Positions 43,786 through 52,111 of a stretch of 54,743 nucleotides of DNA are shown here, in pieces. The notes under the pieces were generated by a model, which did not search any database, was not told where the DNA came from, and was given only the letters and a program-made list of their open reading frames with translations. Each line of letters starts with the position of its first letter. The first letter of the stretch is position 1. Origin of the DNA: Flavobacteriales bacterium (GTDB lineage Bacteria; Bacteroidota; Bacteroidia; Flavobacteriales; Schleiferiaceae); NCBI GenBank assembly GCA_007693635.1, contig REDE01000131.1, forward strand, positions 1-54,743, read 5' to 3'. A program made the translations under genes and the position numbers.

Positions 43786-43853
43786 ATGTTAGAGCAAGTA
43801 AATATTAAAGGTCAATTCGGCTAGTTATTACCCTACGGATACACCTAGGTATT

Positions 43854-44249
43854 TTAGATTTTTGTCCTAGCTATTTCAATACCAACGGGATACTCTAGGT
43901 CACCTTTATTTTCTACGGTAATAAAAACCTCATAAAAATCAAAGGGAGTAACCGTATTAAACGTGGTCTTTTTAGAGTTTTTTACGTTAAGTTTACCCAC
44001 ATTTCTAACGCCATATTCCATAGTCACGACCCAAACAGAATAATTCTTGCCGGGCGGATCTAGTCGGTCTACAGCTGCGAGATTTTCGACTACAATTTCA
44101 AGGTTAAAATTGCCCTGTCCATCCTTGCTTTTTTTAGCCGAAATGTCAGCTGCCGGGGTTACTCTTGACACAGGAAAGTCTGCTTTTGAACTGCATGCGC
44201 TGAATACCAGGAAGGCGGGAATCAGCAGGAGGTTTTGAATATAATTCAT
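43854..44249 (-). CDS. Small hypothetical lipoprotein
   Basis: 131 residues from the ATG at 44249. A longer frame to 44333 lacks a signal sequence. Seen: a lipoprotein signal with lipobox FSAC (Cys at about 19), then a compact beta-rich body (SVWVVTMEYGVRNVGKL, YEVFITVENKG), an Ig-like fold by appearance. It follows the barrel gene by about 90 bases on the same strand and may be co-expressed with it. Family not recognised. Confidence 0.7.
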   Translation of the reverse strand: MNYIQNLLLIPAFLVFSACSSKADFPVSRVTPAADISAKKSKDGQGNFNLEIVVENLAAVDRLDPPGKNYSVWVVTMEYGVRNVGKLNVKNSKKTTFNTVTPFDFYEVFITVENKGDLEYPVGIEIARTKI

Positions 44250-44339
44250 GATTTTTGTTTTTAATTTACAAGGATTTAATAAACCAAGCACAATGATGCT
44301 CGGAATAGAGAATACATCACCTTTGTTCTTCAATAAGGC

Positions 44340-44975
44340 TTAAATTTTAAACCCGAGAGTCAACTGCAGCCACTGATTTTTGTACCTAGGCGTTGATGAG
44401 TTACCGTCACCGTGATTGGTTTGTAAGTCCCAGCCTACCCTTGTAGATAAAACAGCGTCTCTGTAGATGAAGTCAAATCCAGCCACAAAACCTAAAATAT
44501 TCTTTCGGATATTTTCGTTTTCAAACTCTTGCTCCAAAACAGTTGTATTACCGGCAAAGCTATACTTATCTGACTGATGAGCTAGATAAGAAAACTGTGG
44601 TCCTGCAACTAAGGTGAAGTAATCTGTGGGTTTGATTTGAATTTGCAGCGGTATATCGATGTATGAGGTTGTGCGGCTAAACGAATAAGGGAAACCAAGC
44701 ATACGGCCTTCGCCTTTAAATCCTTTTTGCGAAAACAAGATTTCTGGCTGTATACCAAAAATTGTCCCGATAGGAATACCTGCATAAACACCACCCGCAA
44801 AGCCCGTTTTTGCATCCGCAGTGAAGTCTTGCGAACGCGTGTCCCAAACATTGGAAAAGTTTGCTCCCGCCTTAAAGCCAAATTCCAGGTTATCGCGACG
44901 TCCAGAATTTTGTGCACTTAACGAGGCGATTGTAAATGTGCACACTGCGCACAAAAAAATTATTTTACGATTCAT
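44340..44975 (-). CDS. Outer-membrane beta-barrel protein, PorT-like family
   Basis: 211 residues from the ATG at 44975. Seen: a signal peptide ending SLSAQ, then FGFKAGANFSNV, GFAGGVYAGIPI, FGIQPEILFSQKGFKG, SYIDIPLQIQIKP and LVAGPQFSYL, the standard order of motifs in the Bacteroidota small barrel family (OMP_b-brl_2). It probably makes an eight-stranded barrel. Function unknown. A 17-base palindrome lies 64-80 bases upstream. Confidence 0.87.
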   Translation of the reverse strand: MNRKIIFLCAVCTFTIASLSAQNSGRRDNLEFGFKAGANFSNVWDTRSQDFTADAKTGFAGGVYAGIPIGTIFGIQPEILFSQKGFKGEGRMLGFPYSFSRTTSYIDIPLQIQIKPTDYFTLVAGPQFSYLAHQSDKYSFAGNTTVLEQEFENENIRKNILGFVAGFDFIYRDAVLSTRVGWDLQTNHGDGNSSTPRYKNQWLQLTLGFKI

Positions 44976-45038
44976 TGTTGTCGGTTTTTTGTGATTCAAG
45001 ATTTTGAAATAAAATTACTTTCGTCACGTACTCAAATG

Positions 45039-45055
45039 GTGAAAACGATTTTCAC
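45039..45055. promoter_or_regulatory. Palindrome GTGAAAA-CGA-TTTTCAC, candidate operator
   Basis: A perfect 7-bp inverted repeat with a 3-base centre, upstream of the barrel gene. The rest of 44976-45213 holds no gene. Confidence 0.35.
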
Positions 45056-45213
45056 TCCGACACAAAGGTCCTGTATTTATCCCTAAACAACTTACACAAT
45101 TATACACAAATATTGCATAATTAGTTTTATGGAAAACAATATGTATAACAAAAATATCCTTGCCGTCCATGGTCCATCCGTGACTGCAGATGTCTATTTT
45201 AAAAAGCGAAACA

Positions 45214-45774
45214 TTATAGATCCTCGAGGTTTTTTCTGTTTCGTTTGATCATTCGTTTAAAAAAACTAGGTGTCAACCCGGTTACTGACTTAAATTGGTT
45301 CGATAAATGGGCTACACTACTGTAGTGCATTTTAAAGGCAATTTCAGTAATATTGAGCTCGTCGTAAATAATCAACTCTTTAATTCTTTCTACTTTATGA
45401 AGGATCATGAATTGCTCAATGGTAATCCCTTTGGTCTTAGAAAATATTAGGGCAAGCTTGCTATAACTCTTATCGAGTTGTTTACTTAATATCGTAGAAA
45501 AATTTTCTTTTGGCTCTTCCTCCGAGTAGTGGACAGTTTCAACGATGATATTAATAATCTTTTCAATCAGCATAGCGTTTTTATCATCCATGACAATTAG
45601 GCCAGACTTTTTAAGCTCAACCTTAAGAGCCTTTCTATCAGACTTTGAAATGGGAGACTCGAGCTCTACTTCACCTAATTCTACGGAAACATATCTAAGT
45701 CCGAGCTTTTTCATCTCAAACTTTACCATCATTTTACAACGCAGGCTAACCATGTTTTTAATATAGATATTCAC
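45214..45774 (-). CDS. AraC-type regulator with small N-terminal HMA-like domain
   Basis: 186 residues with a GTG start at 45774; the ATG at 45753 would drop the first strand (NIYIKNM). Seen: an N-terminal ~70-residue domain beginning YIKNMVSLRCKMMVK, then an AraC helix-turn-helix pair at about 95-180 (YSKLALIFSKTKGITIEQF, LNITEIAFKMHYSSVAHLSNQF). The first domain looks like the HMA-like domain of a Bacteroidota AraC subgroup. From memory, part of that subgroup has a CxxC-type metal site; here the first Cys is Ser (SLRC), so metal binding may be lost. It faces away from the stress cassette at 46.4-49.1 kb, of which it may be the regulator (inference). Confidence 0.85.
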   Translation of the reverse strand: MNIYIKNMVSLRCKMMVKFEMKKLGLRYVSVELGEVELESPISKSDRKALKVELKKSGLIVMDDKNAMLIEKIINIIVETVHYSEEEPKENFSTILSKQLDKSYSKLALIFSKTKGITIEQFMILHKVERIKELIIYDELNITEIAFKMHYSSVAHLSNQFKSVTGLTPSFFKRMIKRNRKNLEDL

Positions 45775-46098
45775 GGTATTTAATAGGATTAGGGAATTAA
45801 TAAATTTGTGTTGGGCTCCTTAGGTTGTTTTCAACACCCTTTACACTTATCGGCTTGTGAAGATTATACGGATTACGTATTCGCTGTCAATCTCCTAAAT
45901 GCTGATTCTGGTAGTTGCAAATTGATATTCACCGTATTTTGTGGAAAGGTACAAAAAGTATTTAACATAGCCCATTATGTTTCTTAAAGACAACAAAGTA
46001 TTTAATTGTAAAGACAAGACGAATAACTACCGTAAAAAGGATAAAATGCAGTAATCACTGGCATGAATCGAGGTTGTGAATGAGTCAAGGAAAAATCT

Positions 46099-46203
46099 AG
46101 GTTACTATGCGTAAGATAAAGCTTTGCCGCAAGATCATCATATAAAGCTATTTATCAATTAACTAAGTGTATCGGAAGATCATACTTACGCATAGCCTTT
46201 TTT
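46099..46203 (+). ncRNA. Candidate structured RNA or long-range hairpin with T-run
   Basis: CTATGCGTAAG (46105-46115) pairs exactly with 46185-46195. AGG (46099-46101) and CCT (46196-46198) extend the stem across a 3-base bulge, and seven T follow (46197-46203). AAGATCAT occurs twice within the 70-base loop region. The shape suits a small RNA ending in a terminator, or an attenuator. No similarity to a known RNA family recognised. Confidence 0.35.
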
Positions 46204-46224
46204 ACCAACCGCCACATGAAACTT

Positions 46225-46261
46225 TGCTATTGATTGAGGTAACTAGCCTTAACCAATAGCA
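46225..46261. repeat. 15-bp stem-loop upstream of the lmo0937-like gene
   Basis: 46225-46239 pairs with 46247-46261 around a 7-base loop, with one A/C mismatch and one G/U pair. No T-run follows, so it is more likely a regulatory hairpin or protein-binding site than a terminator. Confidence 0.5.
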
Positions 46262-46372
46262 GAGCACGATATTCGCTGAAAACTCATTGATATTTTGTAC
46301 TAAACACTCAAATTATGATAATTATGCAATTTTTTATAGTTTATATGTAATAATTCAGGCTAATTTTTCTAG

Positions 46373-46380
46373 TAGATTTG
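46373..46380 (+). promoter_or_regulatory. -7 box (TAGATTTG) of the envelope-stress cassette
   Basis: Matches TAnnTTTG, 33 bases before the ATG at 46414. No clear TTG partner at the usual distance, suggesting an activator or another sigma factor may be needed. Confidence 0.45.
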
Positions 46381-46413
46381 TTGATGTTAAAAAACGCTCT
46401 AAATCCAAACATC

Positions 46414-46566
46414 ATGAACAATTTTCTTTATCTGGTAGCCGTCGTAATGGTCATTTTGTGGGCAATAGGCTATCTCGGCTTTCACGCACAAGGAATTATA
46501 CACATTCTATTGGTAATTGCTGCGATATCGGTGATACTCCGAATTATTCAAGGAAGGAGAGTTTAA
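46414..46566 (+). CDS. lmo0937 family small membrane protein
   Basis: 50 residues from the ATG at 46414; an upstream in-frame start at 46378 overlaps the promoter box. Seen: two membrane helices separated by GYLGFHAQGIIHILLVIA, the conserved centre of the lmo0937 family, and a basic end (QGRRV). In Bacteroidota such genes often sit with YtxH genes in stress-induced operons. Exact role unknown. Confidence 0.82.
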   Translation: MNNFLYLVAVVMVILWAIGYLGFHAQGIIHILLVIAAISVILRIIQGRRV

Positions 46567-46604
46567 TAATAAATTGGACATAATAAACCATAAAAATCAA
46601 CACA

Positions 46605-46823
46605 ATGGGAAAATCAGACAACAGTAACGAAAAAATGGTAGCGGCTCTTTTGGTCGGCGCTGCCATTAGTGGGGCTTTGGCCTTGCTTTTTGCTCCTTAC
46701 AAAGGAAAAACAACTCGCAAAAAACTATTCAAAAAAGGCAAAAGTCTGAAAGGTGACTTTCAAGACAAATACGAAGACCTTCTTAAAGGAAAAAAAGAAG
46801 TCATTGAAAAAATAAAAGAATAA
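46605..46823 (+). CDS. YtxH domain protein, first copy
   Basis: 72 residues. Seen: one membrane helix with small residues (ALLVGAAISGALALLFAPYKGK) followed by TTRKKL and a Lys-rich helical tail. This is the classical YtxH form, in which the helix ends in LFAPxxGxxTRxxL. It is linked to general stress operons in many bacteria. A second copy lies 9 bases downstream. Confidence 0.85.
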   Translation: MGKSDNSNEKMVAALLVGAAISGALALLFAPYKGKTTRKKLFKKGKSLKGDFQDKYEDLLKGKKEVIEKIKE

Positions 46824-46831
46824 CAACCCCA

Positions 46832-47059
46832 ATGGAAAATTCAAACGATACGATAAAGATCATTAGCTCAGCGCTTATTGGCGTGGCCATAGGTGGTGCC
46901 TTAGGCATTCTTTTCGCACCTTATAAAGGCAAAAAAACGAGGAAGAAAATACTCAATAAAGGTGAGGACTTAGCCGAAATCATCAAAGATCAATTTTCTG
47001 AACTTATGGAGCAAGTTAGCGCCAATCAGAAAGAAATAACGGAGAACCTCCAAAAGTAA
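46832..47059 (+). CDS. YtxH domain protein, second copy
   Basis: 75 residues. Same plan as the upstream copy (LIGVAIGGALGILFAPYKGKKTRKKI), with a more acidic tail (EIIKDQFSELMEQV). A tandem duplicate that has diverged mostly in the tail, so the two probably have different partners. The transcript likely ends at the terminator at 47131. Confidence 0.85.
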   Translation: MENSNDTIKIISSALIGVAIGGALGILFAPYKGKKTRKKILNKGEDLAEIIKDQFSELMEQVSANQKEITENLQK

Positions 47060-47130
47060 CCTAGATGAGGTGACTCTTAACTGTCTATAACAATCAGAAG
47101 AGGCACTGAAGCCTTATCCTCTAACCTAAG

Positions 47131-47168
47131 AAATGGCCAGTTTGAATTATTAAACTGGCCATTTTTAA
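47131..47168 (+). terminator. Terminator inside the stress cassette, after the second YtxH gene
   Basis: A perfect 13-bp stem (47131-47143 with 47152-47164) with a short T-run. It splits the cassette into a YtxH part and a transporter part, or reduces expression of the latter. Confidence 0.88.
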
Positions 47169-47179
47169 ATTTTAAAAAC

Positions 47180-47518
47180 ATGCCCACCACCGAGAACTTC
47201 ATAGAATCTTTACTGAACAAGACGGAAAATTACGGTAAAACGCACTACACCATTTTGAAATTAAAAGCAGCTAACAAAACGGCTGACGTCTCTTCGAGAT
47301 TTCTTTCCCGTTCATTGTTGGTTATGGCCTTGTCTTTTTTTGCGCTTTTCATCAATATAGGATTGTCTTTTTGGCTGGGGGAAATATTGGGTAAAGTCTA
47401 TTATGGGTTTGGCGTTATCGCCGGATTTTACGCAGTTTTGAGCATAATATTTCTAACTATGCACAGGTCATTCGTGAAGAAAATGAAAGATCAATTTATT
47501 GCACAGCTATTAAATTAA
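47180..47518 (+). CDS. Phage-holin-3_6/YqjE-like membrane protein
   Basis: 112 residues. Seen: a polar, helical N-terminus (about 1-38) and two membrane helices (about 45-65 and 75-95) joined by LSFWLGEILGKVYYGFG, the typical arrangement of the Phage_holin_3_6 family. Despite the name these are mostly chromosomal, stress-related proteins; there is no phage context here. It begins 3 bases before the next gene's start region and belongs to the same operon. Confidence 0.75.
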   Translation: MPTTENFIESLLNKTENYGKTHYTILKLKAANKTADVSSRFLSRSLLVMALSFFALFINIGLSFWLGEILGKVYYGFGVIAGFYAVLSIIFLTMHRSFVKKMKDQFIAQLLN

Positions 47519-47521
47519 GTT

Positions 47522-47935
47522 ATGGATAAAATTAACAACGCTGAAGAGCTTTTGAAGAAAATAGCCGAATTGGAGCTACGGAACAAAGAGCAAGGTGTCA
47601 TTCTGAAAACAGAACTTGGACAATTGATAAAAAAGGCTCATCCAGTAGAGCTCATAAAACACGGAATCAGAGAGCTGGCAACCTCCGATGAAGTTCAAAA
47701 TGAACTCGTTGGACTCTCTATGAGTCTAACATCAGGGTATCTAACCAAGAAAGTTGTCGTTGGGAATTCTTCCAATATTTTTCAACAGGTATTAGGCAAT
47801 TTGCTGAGCGTTGTGGTATCTCGAAATGTTGCAATAAACTCTAAATCCATTCAGTCAAGTATACAGTCAGCGATATCTAGCCTACTCAACAAAACGAAAA
47901 GCAACGCATCAACCGATCATAAAAGCAACGAATGA
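47522..47935 (+). CDS. Hypothetical cytoplasmic protein in the stress operon
   Basis: 137 residues. Seen: a helical coiled-coil start (NAEELLKKIAELELRNKEQGVILKTE, shown in shortened form elsewhere), a core with HPVELIKHGIRELATSDEV, a Gly/Ser stretch (LSMSLTSGYLTKKVVVGNSS) and a Ser-rich tail. No family recognised. No clear membrane helix, although the middle is mildly hydrophobic. It overlaps the transporter gene by 4 bases. Confidence 0.75.
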   Translation: MDKINNAEELLKKIAELELRNKEQGVILKTELGQLIKKAHPVELIKHGIRELATSDEVQNELVGLSMSLTSGYLTKKVVVGNSSNIFQQVLGNLLSVVVSRNVAINSKSIQSSIQSAISSLLNKTKSNASTDHKSNE

Positions 47936-49053
47936 GTGGTGATTACGAACTTAAATACCCTTTCTACGCCAAAATAGCGTTTGTATTTATCACTCTTTTT
48001 GCCCTTACTTACACCCTATGGATAGCCAAGACTATCATTATACCCCTTGCATACGCAACAATATTAGCAATATTGCTCAATCCTATAATCAATTTTCTAA
48101 GTAAATACAGAGTCCCTAAAGTTCTAGCAATAGGCAGTGTTACCGTTGTTTCATTCACTGTATTGAGCACTATAATCTATCTTTTAATCGTTCAAAGCAC
48201 AAGTTTTATTAGTATGATTCCGGAAATGAAAACAAAGTTCAACGAAATGAGTGAACAGTTTTTAACCTGGTTTTCGAATAAAACTAACGTCCAATCATCA
48301 ACCATCGAAAATTGGATACTAACCAACGGATATAATCAATTGGGGGGGATGATTACCGGCAAGAATATTACAATGGCTGGCCAACTTGCGGCGACTTCTC
48401 TGCTAATTCCGGTGTATTTATGTATGATATTGTATTTCAAACCACTATTTATTGAATTCATACGTAAACTTTTTCATTTTAAGCATCACCAAGCTTTGGA
48501 AGAAGTATTGGCCAGTACCAAGAACATTATTCAGAGTTATTTAGTGGGACTCTCACTCGAATTGGTTATTGTAGCGACTTTAAACGCAATTGGGCTTTAC
48601 GTTTTAGGAATAGAATATGCGATTTTACTAGGCGTCTTGGGAGCCATTCTGAATCTAATCCCTTACCTAGGCGGGATTCTTGGAGTACTCGTTTTCATGA
48701 TTGTAGCATTGGTTACTAAATCTCCTGCACACATGATCTATGTTATGGTATTATACTCATTTATCCAGTTCATCGACAATAATTTAATTGTGCCTAGAGT
48801 CGTAGCTTCAAGGGTGCAAATCAATGCTTTGGTCTCAATAATTGTCGTACTCATAGGGGGTGCTATTTGGGGCATAACCGGAATGTTTCTATCCATTCCC
48901 TTTATTGCCATTATCAAAGTCATTTTTGACCATATTGATGGTCTAAGGCCTTGGGGGTTTCTACTCGGTGACATTGTTCCAACTAAGAAAATCAACTTTG
49001 TGAAGCCCACCCTAAAGCTGGTTTCAAAACTCATTATTCCCAAGAAAGCATAA
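47932..49053 (+). CDS. AI-2E family transporter
   Basis: 373 residues with about eight membrane helices. Seen: the N-terminal pair (IAFVFITLFALTYTLW, ILAILLNPIINFLSKY), a polar loop (about 95-150), and the conserved second half with LGVLGAILNLIPYLGGILG, PxxMIYVMVLYSFIQFIDNNLIVPRVV and GAIWGITGMFLSIPFIAI (all family hallmarks). Members export diverse small molecules or ions; the AI-2 link applies to few. Substrate here unknown. Confidence 0.92.
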   Translation: MSGDYELKYPFYAKIAFVFITLFALTYTLWIAKTIIIPLAYATILAILLNPIINFLSKYRVPKVLAIGSVTVVSFTVLSTIIYLLIVQSTSFISMIPEMKTKFNEMSEQFLTWFSNKTNVQSSTIENWILTNGYNQLGGMITGKNITMAGQLAATSLLIPVYLCMILYFKPLFIEFIRKLFHFKHHQALEEVLASTKNIIQSYLVGLSLELVIVATLNAIGLYVLGIEYAILLGVLGAILNLIPYLGGILGVLVFMIVALVTKSPAHMIYVMVLYSFIQFIDNNLIVPRVVASRVQINALVSIIVVLIGGAIWGITGMFLSIPFIAIIKVIFDHIDGLRPWGFLLGDIVPTKKINFVKPTLKLVSKLIIPKKA

Positions 49054-49200
49054 GTATACTTTTGGAGTTAACCACCAATAAAGATTTGGTATAGACTACA
49101 TATAAGCTGTCCTGATTTTTGGAAACTTAGAGTTTTAACTAAGCCGCGGCAACGGTGCTGAAATGTTCTAAAATCAATCCTTCCTTAGCTAGACTAAATT

Positions 49201-49788
49201 TTACCGCTTGGGCATATACCCTACTTCCGGGTGTTCTGGCCTATCCGACTCTATTTCCGTAAGTGGCTCACAAGCCTGGGCGTGATGATGCCACTGTGCG
49301 GGGAGTTTTTGGTAAAGTGCTGTGCCCTGTGTTTTCCAATCGGCAACTTGGTCGCTGACGTCTTTAACGATTTTTGCAGGATTGCCTACCACGATTTTTC
49401 GGTCGGGAATTACCATTCCTTGGGATACAAAGGCAAGTGCACCAACAATACATTCCGCGCCAATAACCACATCATCCATCAATACCGCATTCATTCCTAT
49501 AAGTGAATTTCGTCCTACTCTAGCCCCATGAATAATTGCCCCGTGTCCTATGTGAGCGGATGGTTCTAGGACAACCCTTACTCCGGGAAACATATGCACC
49601 ACACAGTTTTCTTGTACATTACATCCATCCCCTATTTCGATACGTCCCCAATCGCCGCGAAGAACACAACCCGGGCCGATGTAGACATCACGACCAATAA
49701 TCACATCACCTATTACACTGGCTTGGGGATGCACAAATGCGCTGGGATGAACAACGGGTCGAAAGCCATTGAAAGTATAAAAAGCCAT
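49201..49788 (-). CDS. paaY: PaaY-like hexapeptide thioesterase/gamma-carbonic-anhydrase fold
   Basis: 195 residues from the ATG at 49788. Seen: left-handed beta-helix repeats (VIGDVIIGRDVYIGPGCVLRGD, IGDGCNVQENCVVHMFPG), His residues of the gamma-carbonic-anhydrase metal site (NCVVH, HIGHGAIIHG), and a C-terminal helix. Gene order (next to a thiolase and PaaI) points to PaaY, a thioesterase of phenylacetate breakdown; the C-terminal tail is longer than in plain carbonic-anhydrase relatives. It follows the thiolase gene by 2 bases. Confidence 0.85.
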   Translation of the reverse strand: MAFYTFNGFRPVVHPSAFVHPQASVIGDVIIGRDVYIGPGCVLRGDWGRIEIGDGCNVQENCVVHMFPGVRVVLEPSAHIGHGAIIHGARVGRNSLIGMNAVLMDDVVIGAECIVGALAFVSQGMVIPDRKIVVGNPAKIVKDVSDQVADWKTQGTALYQKLPAQWHHHAQACEPLTEIESDRPEHPEVGYMPKR

Positions 49789-49790
49789 AA

Positions 49791-50999
49791 TTACTGGGCG
49801 TTTTCCAAAACAACTGCGTATCCTTGACCCACACCTATACACATAGTACACAAGGCGTAGCGCTTTCCGGTTTGATTGAGTTGAATAGCTGCTGTTTGCA
49901 GTAATCTAGCACCACTCATTCCTAGAGGGTGACCCAAAGCAATTGCACCGCCGTTAGGATTTATTCGCGAGTCGTTGTCATCGAGTCCCATTTTACGCGT
50001 ACAAGCTAAAACTTGAGCTGCAAAAGCCTCGTTTAACTCAATAATATCCATATCCTTTAAACTCAAGCCCGCTCTCTTCAGGGCAATTTCGCTGGCATAT
50101 ACCGGACCTATACCCATGATTCGGGGTTCTACACCAGCCACACCCATAGATACAATACGCGCCATAGGCTTCAATTCGTGCGTATGAATAGCGTTCTCTG
50201 AAGCCAGTAGCAAAGCTGCCGCTCCGTCGTTTAATCCAGAAGCGTTTCCCGCTGTAACGGTGCCATTTCCGCGAAAAGCTGGGCGCAAAGTGGCTAAAGT
50301 TTCTAATGAGGTTGAGGGCTTAATAAACTCATCGTTCTGCACGATCAGAGGTTCCATTTTTCTTCGAGGGATGGATACGGACTGTATTTCCATCGCCAAT
50401 CGACCAGAAGCCTGAGCCGCAGCGGCCTTTTTTTGCGAATGAAAAGCAAATGCATCTTGGTCATCGCGGGAAATGGCGTAGGCATCAACCAGGTTTTCAG
50501 CAGTTTCACCCATTGCATCCGTGCCAAAAATTCGGTGCATTTCCGGATTTATAAATCGCCAGCCGAAACTAGAATCAAACATTTTACTATCGGTGCCAAA
50601 AGCTTTCGATGCCTTACTCATTACGTAAGGAGCACGAGTCATGTGTTCAACACCACCCGCTATCATCACCTCACCATGACCACACGCAATAGCACGAGCT
50701 GCTTGAATTCCCGCAGACATCCCGCTAGCGCACAAACGGTTGATGGTTTCACCAGGAACCGAGGTTGGAAGCCCTGCCAATAATAGCGCCATTCGGGCAA
50801 CATTTCTATTGTCTTCGCCGGCCTGATTTGCACAACCCATAATTACATCCTCGATCACCCCAGGGTCTAGGGAAGAATTGCGCTGCATCAATCCTTTCAA
50901 AACATGAGCCGCAAGGTCGTCGGCGCGAACTCCCGATAACGATCCGCCAAAATTTCCTATTGGTGTGCGTAAAGCATCGATAATGAAAGCTGATTTCAT
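49791..50999 (-). CDS. 3-oxoadipyl-CoA/acetyl-CoA acyltransferase (thiolase)
   Basis: 402 residues. Splits 3-oxoadipyl-CoA (and related 3-oxoacyl-CoA) into two CoA esters. Seen: the active Cys90 in [12 protein letters not shown], His357 in [13 protein letters not shown] and Cys387 in [18 protein letters not shown] and the 402-residue length match the PcaF/PaaJ class. It lies between paaI and paaY, so phenylacetate breakdown is the likely pathway; PaaJ and PcaF cannot be told apart here. Confidence 0.93.
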   Translation of the reverse strand: MKSAFIIDALRTPIGNFGGSLSGVRADDLAAHVLKGLMQRNSSLDPGVIEDVIMGCANQAGEDNRNVARMALLLAGLPTSVPGETINRLCASGMSAGIQAARAIACGHGEVMIAGGVEHMTRAPYVMSKASKAFGTDSKMFDSSFGWRFINPEMHRIFGTDAMGETAENLVDAYAISRDDQDAFAFHSQKKAAAAQASGRLAMEIQSVSIPRRKMEPLIVQNDEFIKPSTSLETLATLRPAFRGNGTVTAGNASGLNDGAAALLLASENAIHTHELKPMARIVSMGVAGVEPRIMGIGPVYASEIALKRAGLSLKDMDIIELNEAFAAQVLACTRKMGLDDNDSRINPNGGAIALGHPLGMSGARLLQTAAIQLNQTGKRYALCTMCIGVGQGYAVVLENAQ

Positions 51000-51037
51000 A
51001 AATGTATGATTTTAATTCTAAGTATAATTCGTTTTCG

Positions 51038-51451
51038 TTAGTCAATCGCCCACATTTCGCCTAAAAACATTACCGTTCCGTGAAAAAGTCCCACGGGAAC
51101 ATCGCCGACAAAAATGTGAACCTCATATCTTCCGAGCCGCTTGCTGCGATGTTTTTCAACCGCCACAGCCCGAATGGCGCTGTTGGTATAAATGGCTTTT
51201 AAATAAGACATTTGGCACTCTATACTCATCGCCTTTTCGCCATGTGCATTAGCCGCAAATGCCAGCGAACTATCGGCTAAAGCGTAGGCAATTCCCCCAT
51301 GCGCCACGCCAAAACCATTGGTCATTTCGGGGCGAACTACGCAGGATATTTCCGCCCTTCCGGGAGCAGACTCAGTCACCTCAACGCCCAGCCATTTGCT
51401 GTAGGCGTCATTTTCCAACATATGAGAAACAATGGGGTGAATGGTCTTCAT
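51038..51451 (-). CDS. paaI: PaaI-type hydroxyphenylacetyl-CoA thioesterase
   Basis: 137 residues. Hot-dog-fold thioesterase that releases dead-end CoA intermediates in the phenylacetate pathway. Seen: NGFGVAHGGIAYALADSSLAF, with the family's Asn45, His51-Gly-Gly and Asp60. Length is normal. It starts 7 bases after the acidic unknown gene and is in the same transcript as the thiolase and paaY. Confidence 0.9.
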   Translation of the reverse strand: MKTIHPIVSHMLENDAYSKWLGVEVTESAPGRAEISCVVRPEMTNGFGVAHGGIAYALADSSLAFAANAHGEKAMSIECQMSYLKAIYTNSAIRAVAVEKHRSKRLGRYEVHIFVGDVPVGLFHGTVMFLGEMWAID

Positions 51452-51458
51452 GTATTGC

Positions 51459-51983
51459 TTAAATTTCCGAAACCGAATCTTGATTAGTTGACGGTGTATC
51501 TATCGTGCTATCTTCCACCCCGCCAATGATCACTTCCAAAACCAAAAGCAGATTCATAATCTCCGCCATCCCAACGGTTTCCGTTTCTAAAAAATCGTGA
51601 TAATAAATTTCAAAAAGCTGCTGAAGAACCATTGGGTTGTCTGAACTTTTAAATATGTCGTCCAAACTAACCTCCTCTTCTTCTTCGATTTCATCATATT
51701 TTTTGACCAACGCGGTAGTCTTCGCTTCAATAGATTCTACCGAGGCTATATTTAATGGGATGCCGCGCATTTTAAAACCCAATTGCACGCTCATGAGTGC
51801 CAATATCAAAAACTCAATGTCTTCCTCCTCCATTTCATCTACCAAATTCATAATAAATCGCATGAGATAGGGTTGCTCTTCGAGAAGAAGTTGAGCTTGT
51901 TTGTCGTACTCGCTATCGTCCCAGCGTCTAATGGCGTCTAGAGCAACGGAAAGCAGGTCTGAAGGGGGTGTTTGATCCATCAT
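51459..51983 (-). CDS. Acidic hypothetical protein in the paa operon
   Basis: 175 residues from the ATG at 51983 (a second ATG follows directly at 51980). Strongly acidic and helical (VDEMEEEDIEFLILALMSVQLG, EEEEEVSLDDIFKSSDN). No signal peptide or membrane helix. No family recognised. It lies between the hpd terminator and paaI, so it starts this transcript. A longer frame to 52061 overlaps the terminator and is rejected. Confidence 0.7.
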   Translation of the reverse strand: MMDQTPPSDLLSVALDAIRRWDDSEYDKQAQLLLEEQPYLMRFIMNLVDEMEEEDIEFLILALMSVQLGFKMRGIPLNIASVESIEAKTTALVKKYDEIEEEEEVSLDDIFKSSDNPMVLQQLFEIYYHDFLETETVGMAEIMNLLLVLEVIIGGVEDSTIDTPSTNQDSVSEI

Positions 51984-52044
51984 TAAAAAGAATTTCGACA
52001 AAAGTAAGCCGTCGAGCTTCATTAGAAAAATGGAATGATGACAT

Positions 52045-52080
52045 AAAAAAAACCGACACACCCAAAGGCCTGTCGGTTTA
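52045..52080 (-). terminator. Terminator of hpd
   Basis: On the minus strand the stem AAACCGACA/TGTCGGTTT (52071-52079 with 52050-52058) is followed by a run of T. It lies just downstream of the hpd stop. Confidence 0.88.
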
Positions 52081-52111
52081 TTCTACGAGTCAAACAATAA
52101 ATAGCGATAAT

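Larger units (their letters stand above)
45775..46413. other. Long regulatory gap (639 bases) before the envelope-stress cassette
   Basis: No convincing coding sequence on either strand; a 98-codon frame at 46287-46583 is a shadow overlapping the lmo0937 gene. The gap holds two hairpins (46099-46203 and 46225-46261) and a -7 box (46373-46380), listed separately. The first part (45775-46080) shows nothing I can identify. Confidence 0.5.

Noticed and set aside
46287-46583. 98-codon frame across the gap and the lmo0937 gene
   Set aside because: It is out of frame with the recognisable lmo0937 protein and has no family features.
47180-47518. Holin-like gene as a sign of prophage
   Set aside because: No phage structural, lysis or integration genes nearby; the family is mostly chromosomal and fits the stress cassette.
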